A DNA stretch of 64,000 nucleotides from Streptomyces canus (GTDB lineage Bacteria > Actinomycetota > Actinomycetes > Streptomycetales > Streptomycetaceae): assembly GCF_030816965.1 (NCBI RefSeq), contig NZ_JAUSYQ010000002.1:682001-746000 (forward strand). The letters run 5' to 3'. Position 1 is the first letter of the stretch. The number at the start of each line of letters is the position of its first letter. Positions 57,847 through 64,000 of this stretch are shown piece after piece. A model generated the notes under the pieces. That model saw only the letters and a program-made list of their open reading frames with translations, did not search any database and had not been told where the DNA came from. The translations under genes and the position numbers were made by a program.

Positions 57847-60096
57847 TCACTGCGCTCCCGACGCCCGCTGCTGCCGCAGGACCGCCACCCGGCGGTACAG
57901 CTCCACCGCCTCCGCACCCCGCCCCAGCTGCTCCAGGCAGTGGGCCTCGTCGTTGCGGCTGGCGAGCGTGCCGGGATGGTCGGCGCCGAGGACGCGTTCG
58001 CGGGCGGTGGCCACACTGCGGTACTCGGTGAGGGCGTCCGCCCAGCGGCCCAGCCAGCCCAGACCCACGGCGACCTCGCGGCGGCTGACCAGGGTGTCCG
58101 GGTGGTCGGCCCCGAGGACACGTTCGCGGATCGCGCACACGTCACGGGACTCGGCGAGGGCTTCTTCCCAGCGGCCGAGGCGGCCGAGGTTGACGCCGAG
58201 GCCGTGCCGGGCGCGCAGGGTCTCGGGGTGGGTGGGGCCGTGGATGCGGGTGCGGTCCTCGATCAGATCGCGGTAGAGCTGGAGTGCGTCCGCGCTGCGG
58301 CCGAGGCGCCCGAGGCTGATGCCGACCTCGTAGCGGGCGGCGAGGGTGTCGGGGTGGTCGGGACCGAGGGCCTGGGCGCGGGCTTCGGCGACCTCGTGGT
58401 AGGTCCGCAGAGCCTCCGCCCAGCGCCCCAGCTGGCCGAGCGCGTAGGCGACTTCGTAACGGGTGACCAGCGTGTCGGGGTGATGGGGGCCCAGTACCCG
58501 GGTGCGGGCGGTGGCCACCTCGCAGGCCATGCGGTACGAGTCCTCCAGACGGCCGAGCCTGCTGAGGTTGAAGGCGAGGTTGTGGCGGCAGCGGAGGGTG
58601 TCGGGATGGTCGGGGCCCATACCGCGTTCCCGTGCGGTGAGCACCGAGTTGTAGACCTGGTGGGCGTCGAAGTGGCGGCCCAACTGGCCGAGGACGTATG
58701 CCATTTCCTGGCGGGCGGCGAGGGTGTCGGGGTGATCGGCACCCAGGGCGCGGGTTCTGCTCGCGGCCACGTGCTTGTACTCGCGCAGGGCCTCGGCGGC
58801 GCGGCCGGTGCGGCTGAGGGTGAAGGCGACCTCGTAGCGGCTGGCGAGGGTGTCGGGGTGGTCGGGGCCGAGCAGGTGCTCGCGCTCGGCGGCGACCGCT
58901 CGGTGCACCTCGCCGGCCTCGGCCCAGCGGCCCAGGCGTCCGAGGCTGAGCCCCGCGTTGTGGCGTCCGGCGAGTACCGCGAGGGCCTGCGCGGAGGGCA
59001 CGGGCGGCTCGTCCGGCAGGGGTTCCTCGGTGCGGCCGGTGGCTGGGCGGGCGATCCACTCGCCGGTGAGACCGGCCCCGGTGTCCGGGGGTGTGGTGAC
59101 GAGGCCGGCGCCGGTGGCCTTGTGGCCGGTGGTCATGCCGCGGGTCCAGGACGGCAGCCGGGTCTCGCGGGGGCGGGAGGGCTCGGCGGACTCCTGCGGC
59201 CGGAAGTCGGGCCGCGGGGTCACCACGGTGGGCACGTACGCCGGGGTGGTGCGGCCCAGGGTGATCCGGCGGCCCAGCTCACGTGCGTCGTGCGGGCGTT
59301 GTTCGGGCTGTTTGGCCAGCAGGTCGAGGATGACCTTCTCGAGGTACTCCGGGAGCTCGGCACGATGGCTGCGCGGTGGCCGGGGTGGGGTGTCGCGGTG
59401 GCCGACGAGGATCGCCCACGCGTCCTCCAGGTCGAACGGCGGTGCCCCGGTGGCGATCTCGTACAGCACACATCCCAGGGAGTACAGGTCGCTGCGCTGG
59501 TCGACCTCGGAACCGCCTATCTGCTCCGGCGACATGTAGTGCGGGGTGCCCATCGCGATGCCGGTGCCGGTCAGCCGGGAGGTGAAGTCGACGTCGTGGC
59601 CGAGGCGGGCGATGCCGAAGTCGCAGATCTTCACCGTGCCGTCGGTGAGCCGGACGATGTTCGCGGGCTTCAGGTCCCGGTGCACGATGCCCTGCTGGTG
59701 GGTGTAGGCGAGGGCGGCGGCGACCTGGTCGGCGATCTCGACGACATCGGCGACGGGCAGCGGGTGCTGTTTGTTGTCCTCCAGGAGCTGGCTGAGGTTG
59801 CGGCCGTCCAGGAGCTCCATCACCAGGTAGAGGACGCCGTCGGACTCGCCGAAGTCATGGACGACCGTTATGCCGCGGTGGCTGAGGGCGGCGGCCACGC
59901 GCGCCTCGCGCCGGAACCGCTCCCTCAGGACCCGGGTGAAGGTCTGGTCGTGCTGCCGGCCCAGCGGCTTGAGACACTTCACGGCGACATGGCGGCCCAG
60001 CGACTCGTCGCGCGCCCGCCACACCTCGCCCATGCCGCCGCGCCCGATCAGATCGAGCAGCCGGTACCGCCCCTGGATGAGCCTGCTGTCCCCCAT
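57847..60096 (-). CDS. Serine/threonine protein kinase with C-terminal TPR array
   Basis: A protein of 749 residues. The kinase domain (about 11-275) has LIGRGGMGEVWRARDE (18-25), Lys40, HRDLKPAN (139-146) and the DFG at 159-161, all intact. There is no transmembrane segment, PASTA or other sensor; a Pro-rich linker (about 290-385) leads to nine 42-residue tetratricopeptide repeats (about 390-745), each ending in a variant of LGPDHPDTL, at ten or so positions the same. It should be cytosolic. Its substrate and scaffolding partners are unknown. It stands between the CrtI-like gene and the DUF2236 gene. Confidence 0.93.
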   Translation of the reverse strand: MGDSRLIQGRYRLLDLIGRGGMGEVWRARDESLGRHVAVKCLKPLGRQHDQTFTRVLRERFRREARVAAALSHRGITVVHDFGESDGVLYLVMELLDGRNLSQLLEDNKQHPLPVADVVEIADQVAAALAYTHQQGIVHRDLKPANIVRLTDGTVKICDFGIARLGHDVDFTSRLTGTGIAMGTPHYMSPEQIGGSEVDQRSDLYSLGCVLYEIATGAPPFDLEDAWAILVGHRDTPPRPPRSHRAELPEYLEKVILDLLAKQPEQRPHDARELGRRITLGRTTPAYVPTVVTPRPDFRPQESAEPSRPRETRLPSWTRGMTTGHKATGAGLVTTPPDTGAGLTGEWIARPATGRTEEPLPDEPPVPSAQALAVLAGRHNAGLSLGRLGRWAEAGEVHRAVAAEREHLLGPDHPDTLASRYEVAFTLSRTGRAAEALREYKHVAASRTRALGADHPDTLAARQEMAYVLGQLGRHFDAHQVYNSVLTARERGMGPDHPDTLRCRHNLAFNLSRLGRLEDSYRMACEVATARTRVLGPHHPDTLVTRYEVAYALGQLGRWAEALRTYHEVAEARAQALGPDHPDTLAARYEVGISLGRLGRSADALQLYRDLIEDRTRIHGPTHPETLRARHGLGVNLGRLGRWEEALAESRDVCAIRERVLGADHPDTLVSRREVAVGLGWLGRWADALTEYRSVATARERVLGADHPGTLASRNDEAHCLEQLGRGAEAVELYRRVAVLRQQRASGAQ

Positions 60097-60157
60097 CTCC
60101 TGCGACCGCCCCCGTAAAGTTCGCCCCGCCCTCCCATGGCTCGTCCAGTATGGCGAC

Positions 60158-61066
60158 CTATCGTCCGAGTTTGTACGGGGCGGGCCGCGAGCCGGGGCCG
60201 AGGCGGGCCATGGCGCGGAGGATGTGTTTGGGCGGGAGTTGCCAGCGCAGACGTGCGGGAACGCAGCGCAGCAGGGTGCCGGTGGCGCGCAACTGGCGGG
60301 TGACGGTGGTGGGTTCGGGCGCTTTCCTGCCGTACAACTCGTGGGCGTACGGCGGCAGGGCGGCGTACGCAAGCTGGGCCACGCGCCGCCAGAGCACCTC
60401 ACGCGCCGGGACAAGGAGGGGGTGCGTCGGCGGGCGGCGGAGGAAGTCGTCCACTTCGCGGGCCTCGGGCGTAGCGGCGAGTTCGGGGAGCATCCTCTCG
60501 AAGTAGGCGGTCATCTCCGACTGGCTCGCCGGTACGGCGTCGGGGTCCAGGCCCACCAGGCGGGCGCTGACCCGGTGTTCGGATATGTAGCGGTCCGCCT
60601 GTTCGTCGGTGAGGCGGAAGCCGGAGCGGCGGGCGACCTGGAGGTAGGAGTCGATCTCGGCGCAGTGCACCCAGAGCAGGAGTCCGGGTTCGTCGACGCC
60701 GTAGCGTTCGCCGGTGTCGGGGTCGGTCGCGCCGAGCATGCTGTGGATCTTCCGGACCCGGGCGCCGGCCTTCTCCGCGGCCTCCGTGGTGCCGTAGGTC
60801 GTCGTGCCGACGAAGTGGGCGGTGCGCATCAGCCGGCCCCAGGCCTCACGCCGGAAGTCGGAGTTCTGCATGACCCCGCGCAGCGCGCGCGGATGCAGGG
60901 CCTGGAGGTAGAGCGCGCGAATGCCGGCGACCCACATCATCGGGTCGCCGTGCAACTGCCAGGTCACCGAGTCCGGGGTGAACAGCCCGGGGTCGCCGGC
61001 CTCGAAGCCGGCTGCGCCTGCCGCACGCCCAGGTGTGACCACAGCCTCCACCTGTCTCCAGAGCAT
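60158..61066 (-). CDS. DUF2236 (MpaB/latex-clearing type) oxygenase-like protein
   Basis: A protein of 302 residues. HGDPMMWVAGIRALYLQALH, then PRALRGVMQNSDFRREAW and RTAHFVGTTTYGTTEAAEKA belong to the DUF2236 family, whose members include latex-clearing (Lcp) b-type haem oxygenases and mycophenolic acid MpaB. Conserved His residues are present in LWVHCAEIDSYLQVAR and in QALHPRALRG. GEVGLLLWVHCAE contains the likely haem-binding His. The ATG at 61066 follows GGGGAG; a GTG three bases upstream is also possible. The substrate is unknown. Confidence 0.85.
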   Translation of the reverse strand: MLWRQVEAVVTPGRAAGAAGFEAGDPGLFTPDSVTWQLHGDPMMWVAGIRALYLQALHPRALRGVMQNSDFRREAWGRLMRTAHFVGTTTYGTTEAAEKAGARVRKIHSMLGATDPDTGERYGVDEPGLLLWVHCAEIDSYLQVARRSGFRLTDEQADRYISEHRVSARLVGLDPDAVPASQSEMTAYFERMLPELAATPEAREVDDFLRRPPTHPLLVPAREVLWRRVAQLAYAALPPYAHELYGRKAPEPTTVTRQLRATGTLLRCVPARLRWQLPPKHILRAMARLGPGSRPAPYKLGR

Positions 61067-61539
61067 CACACCGCTCCCCGAACACGAGGTCACTGCGGAT
61101 CGTTCCCACAACGCCGCTGGGTCATTCCCTCGTAGAGGGATGCGCGGCCCCGTTGGAGGAAATCCAGTCGCCGGCCTCCCCGAGCTGATCCTCTCTGGGG
61201 CCGGCGACCGTCCCGGGAAAAGCACGATGATCGCGCTGGACCCGCCGAACGCGACGGCCACCGTCCTCTGACCGAGAGCGCCGACGAGCTCTCCGAGTGC
61301 GCGGGCCGCGCCGGGGTGGGAACGAAGGCGTTCGCCTGCTGGCACCTCCCACGGTCGGGCCGACTGTCAGGGAGTTGCCGAGCATGGATGAGCGCCGGTT
61401 GCCGCGAATGGTTCCGGCCGACAACCCACGCCCACCCCGGATCGCCCTCACCCATGGATCAGGGCCCTTGACAGCTCGGGCTCGCGGAACCGATCCGAGC
61501 GCCCACGGGCCCTGTCCCCGCCTCGTCGAAGGCCTCCTG
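61067..61539. other. Intergenic region without a recognisable gene
   Basis: No reading frame in this stretch has a recognisable family, a good ribosome-binding site and normal codon usage together. It holds the promoter side of the DUF2236 gene (61067 onward) and the 3-prime side of lpdA. It is slightly less GC-rich near 61160-61240. Confidence 0.5.
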
Positions 61540-62952
61540 CTACATGTTGATCATGTGGCCGGCGAGGCCGTGGACGGCTTCCTTGACCGCCTCGCCCAGG
61601 GTCGGGTGGGCGTGGACGTTGCGGGCCACCTCGTGGACGGTGAGGTCCCACTGCTGGGCCAGGGTCAGCTCGGGGAGAAGTTCGGTGACGTCCGGGCCGA
61701 TCAGGTGACCGCCGAGGAGCTCACCGTACTTGCCGTCGCTGATCAGCTTCACGAAGCCGGTCGCGTCGCCCAGACCGTGCGCCTTGGCGTTCGCGGTGAA
61801 CGGGAACTTGGCGACCTGGACGTCGAAGCCCTTCTCCCTCGCCTGCGCCTCGGTGTAGCCGAAGCTGGCGATCTGCGGCTGGCAGAACGTGGCCCGCGGG
61901 ATCATCACGTAGTTCAGCTCCATGGTCTCCGCGTCCGCGATCGTCTCGGCGGCGACCACGCCCATCGCCTCGGCGGCGTGCGCGAGCATCAGCTTCGCGG
62001 TGACGTCGCCGATGGCGTAGATGTGCGGGACGGAGGTGCGGCAACGGCCGTCGACGTCGATCGCGCCGCGCTCGGTGACGCGCACGCCGGTGTTCTCCAG
62101 GCCGTACCCGGTGACGTTCGGGGCGAAGCCGATCGCCTGCAGGACCTTGTCCGTCTCCAGGACGTGCTGGGCGCCGTCCTTGCCGGTGACGGTGACGCGG
62201 ACCTGCGGGCCGGACTCGTCGATCGACTCGACGCGGGTCGAGGTGAGGACGTCGATGCCCAGCTTCCGGTACTGCTTGGCGAGTTCGGCGGAGACTTCGG
62301 CGTCCTCCAGCGGTGCGACCCGGTCCAGGAACTCGACGATCGTCACCTTCACGCCGTAGTTGTGCAGCACATACGCGAACTCGACACCGATCGCGCCGGC
62401 ACCCGCGATCACGATGGACTGCGGCAGGTCCTCGGCCAGGATCTGCTCCTCGAACGTCACCACGCGGGAGGTACGGCGGGTGCCGGGCAGCAGCTTGGGA
62501 CTCGCCCCGGCGGCGATGATGCAGTGGTCGAAGCCGATGGTCCGGGTGTTGCCGTCGTAGTCGGCCACCTGGAGCGTGTGCGGGTCGAGGAACGTGCCGC
62601 GACCGCTGATTTCCGTGATCTTGTTCTTCTTCATCAGGTAGTGGACGCCCTTGACCCGGCCGTCCGCGACCTTCCGGCTACGGCGGAAGGCCTCCCCGTA
62701 GTCGAAGGAGACCTCACCGTCCACCTTGATGCCGAAGGTCTTCGCCTCGCGCGTGAAGAGGTGCGCGAGCTCGGCGTTGCGCAGCAGGGCCTTGGTGGGG
62801 ATACAGCCCACGTTCAGACAGACGCCGCCCCAGTACTTCTCCTCGACGACCGCAACGCTCTTGCCCAGTTGGGCGGCCCGGATGGCGGCTACGTATCCGC
62901 CGGGGCCCGCGCCGAGTACGACGACGTCGAAGCGCTCACCCTGCTCGTCCAT
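61540..62952 (-). CDS. lpdA: Dihydrolipoyl dehydrogenase (E3 subunit of 2-oxo acid dehydrogenase complexes)
   Basis: A protein of 470 residues, the normal E3 length. [20 protein letters not shown] is the FAD loop. The redox-active disulfide is Cys45-Cys50 in [17 protein letters not shown]. The NAD loop is [20 protein letters not shown], then [20 protein letters not shown] and the active-site His in [17 protein letters not shown]. It reoxidises dihydrolipoamide on E2 to lipoamide with NAD+. No E1 or E2 genes are adjacent, so it is expressed alone. Being the housekeeping E3 cannot be proven here, because Streptomyces can carry several. Confidence 0.96.
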   Translation of the reverse strand: MDEQGERFDVVVLGAGPGGYVAAIRAAQLGKSVAVVEEKYWGGVCLNVGCIPTKALLRNAELAHLFTREAKTFGIKVDGEVSFDYGEAFRRSRKVADGRVKGVHYLMKKNKITEISGRGTFLDPHTLQVADYDGNTRTIGFDHCIIAAGASPKLLPGTRRTSRVVTFEEQILAEDLPQSIVIAGAGAIGVEFAYVLHNYGVKVTIVEFLDRVAPLEDAEVSAELAKQYRKLGIDVLTSTRVESIDESGPQVRVTVTGKDGAQHVLETDKVLQAIGFAPNVTGYGLENTGVRVTERGAIDVDGRCRTSVPHIYAIGDVTAKLMLAHAAEAMGVVAAETIADAETMELNYVMIPRATFCQPQIASFGYTEAQAREKGFDVQVAKFPFTANAKAHGLGDATGFVKLISDGKYGELLGGHLIGPDVTELLPELTLAQQWDLTVHEVARNVHAHPTLGEAVKEAVHGLAGHMINM

Positions 62953-63162
62953 GGACGGGTTCCTTTCCGCTGGGGCGGCCGGCTCCCCGCGAGGGGCCGA
63001 CTCACACCCGATCGAACAACCTGGTCATCAACTCGGCAACGGCGGCATCCGCCACCGCCCGCCGCCGGGGAAGCGGTGGAGGACGAGTGAGGCGACCACA
63101 TGGTGCACCACCTCGGCAGCGGTTCCCCGGACGTCCCCTTCAGCGCCCCGGCGCCGTGATCT

Positions 63163-63720
63163 ATGCCCGCTCCGCCATCATCGACGGCGGACCGGCGCCC
63201 CGCATGGACAGGCGCACAGGCCGCTCACTCCTTCACCCGTCACGACATCACGTTTCCCTCCGGTGACAGCACCTGCGCCGGGGGGCTCTACCTCCCCACG
63301 GGCATCACCTCCCCGCCCGTCGTCGTCCTCGGGCACGTGCTGGGCGCAACCCGCGAGATGCGCCTGGACGCCCTCGCCGAGCGTTTCGCACAGGCCGGCA
63401 TCACCGCCGTGGCCTTCACCTACCGGCACTTCGGCGACAGCGGCGGCCACCCCGCGCCCGCTCCTGTCGACCAAGCGGCAGCTCGCCGACTGGGACGCCG
63501 CCCTCGCCCACGCCAAGCCCCGTCCTGACGTCGACCGCTCCCGCGTCGCGGTCTGGGGCAGCTCCTTCGGCGGCGGGCACGGCATCACCGTCGCCTCGCG
63601 CCATCCCGAACTGCGCGCGGCCGTGGCCCAGTGCCCGTTCACCGACGGGCTGGCCTCCGCGCTCGCGCTGGGCCCGCTCGCCTCACTCAGGATGACCCCC
63701 GTGCTCGTCCGGGATCTGAC
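63163..63720 (+). pseudogene. Frameshifted and truncated alpha/beta hydrolase gene
   Basis: The first frame gives ITFPSGDSTCAGGLYLPTG, then VVVLGHVLGATREMRLDALA and FTYRHFGDSGGHP. It then shifts near 63455 to a second frame with STKRQLADWDAALAHAKP and VAVWGSSFGGGHGITVASRH, then QCPFTDGLASALALGPLASL. The Ser elbow (WGSSFGGG) is intact. The frame ends at VRDL near 63715, where a normal hydrolase would continue for another 70 or so residues including the catalytic Asp/His. It is probably non-functional. Confidence 0.65.
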
Positions 63721-64000
63721 GACGAGAGTCCGCGGCAGGGCGCCCGCGATGGTGGAACAGCCAGTGCCAGTATCCGGAGGCGAGTAAGACGTCCAGGCGG
63801 CGGGACACCTTCCGAGTGGGAACGATGTCGAGCACGGCCGGCCGCTCCACCTGGTCCGGGCGGTCCAGTGCCCAGTGGTGCCCCACGCGGGCGCCGCGGT
63901 CGTGGCCCACGACCATGGCCCGCTCGAAGCCGAGCACCTCGACGAGGCCTGCCACATCGGCTGCCATCCGCCGCTTGTCGTATCCCGTGGCGGGTTTGTC
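63683..64000 (-). pseudogene. 3-prime truncated alpha/beta hydrolase (cut by window edge), Asp nucleophile type
   Basis: From the right edge the minus strand reads DKPATGYDKRRMAADVAGLV, then EVLGFERAMVVGHDRGARVG, with the Asp nucleophile elbow VGHDRGA and HHWALDRPDQVERPAVLDIV, then PTRKVSRRLDVLLASGYWHW. The match is to haloacetate dehalogenase/epoxide hydrolase relatives. After GYWHWLFHHRG (about 63740) family resemblance stops and the frame runs antisense into the plus-strand hydrolase relic to a stop at 63683, so the C-terminal third with its catalytic His is lost. Its start is outside the window. It is called a pseudogene on that basis. Confidence 0.55.

Noticed and set aside
1..64000. tRNA, rRNA, CRISPR arrays or insertion sequences
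   Set aside because: No cloverleaf with a TTCGA arm, no direct-repeat/spacer array and no transposase-like reading frame with terminal repeats was seen.

Overview
The window is chromosomal DNA of a high-GC actinomycete, almost certainly Streptomyces. It has very high third-position GC and GTG/TTG starts with good ribosome-binding sites. It carries several genes whose ATG lies 6-7 bases after a -10-like hexamer, and Streptomyces-type families such as an SsgA-like protein, a PAS-SpoIIE phosphatase, an NsdA-like regulator, a CGNR zinc finger and a DUF397 protein. No rRNA, tRNA, insertion sequence, prophage, CRISPR array or large biosynthetic cluster is visible.

Layout. 1-608: an ECF sigma factor cut by the left edge, coupled to a DGPF/YCII protein. 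704-1753: a lone acyl-CoA dehydrogenase. 1750-9228: an organosulfur operon on the minus strand and a divergent LysR regulator. The operon reads sfnG, DszC/MsuC-like oxygenase, ssuE, sfnB, ssuD and an Asp-nucleophile alpha/beta hydrolase. Together these could take dimethyl sulfone through methanesulfinate and methanesulfonate to sulfite. A 27-residue cysteine-ending leader peptide precedes sfnG. Its Ser-Cys-Cys codons are complementary over 11 bases to the sfnG ribosome-binding site, which suggests a cysteine-sensing translational attenuator. 9255-22155: housekeeping and stress genes (DUF2867 reductase, photolyase, SPW and GlsB membrane proteins, phosphotransferase, several GNAT acetyltransferases, a secreted hydrolase, a MerR/MFS pair, a nucleoside deaminase). 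22156-36004: a gene-poor stretch, then a secreted TAP-type peptidase, baeRF-type protein, SsgA-like protein, PAS-SpoIIE phosphatase, NsdA-like regulator, phosphotransferase, secreted amidase and small regulators, with two decayed gene relics.

36100-42176: a block with the gene order of the Mycobacterium tuberculosis cholesterol-catabolism genes ltp3-ltp4-Rv3521-echA19-fadD19. Its echA19/fadD19-like promoter region carries an inverted repeat that recurs at 52151 before a nitronate monooxygenase/acyl-CoA synthetase operon, so both are probably controlled by one repressor. 42321-53960: an alkaline-phosphatase-superfamily membrane enzyme, paaK, two more acyl-CoA synthetases, a penicillin-acylase-family amidase and a secreted serine hydrolase. 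53965-64000: an XRE regulator with a divergent SDR, a 40-bp tandem repeat array, a CrtI-like oxidoreductase, a Ser/Thr kinase fused to nine TPRs, a DUF2236 oxygenase, dihydrolipoyl dehydrogenase and two truncated alpha/beta hydrolases abutting tail to tail at the right edge.

All functional calls come from reading motifs, family resemblance and gene order; no database search or structure prediction was run.
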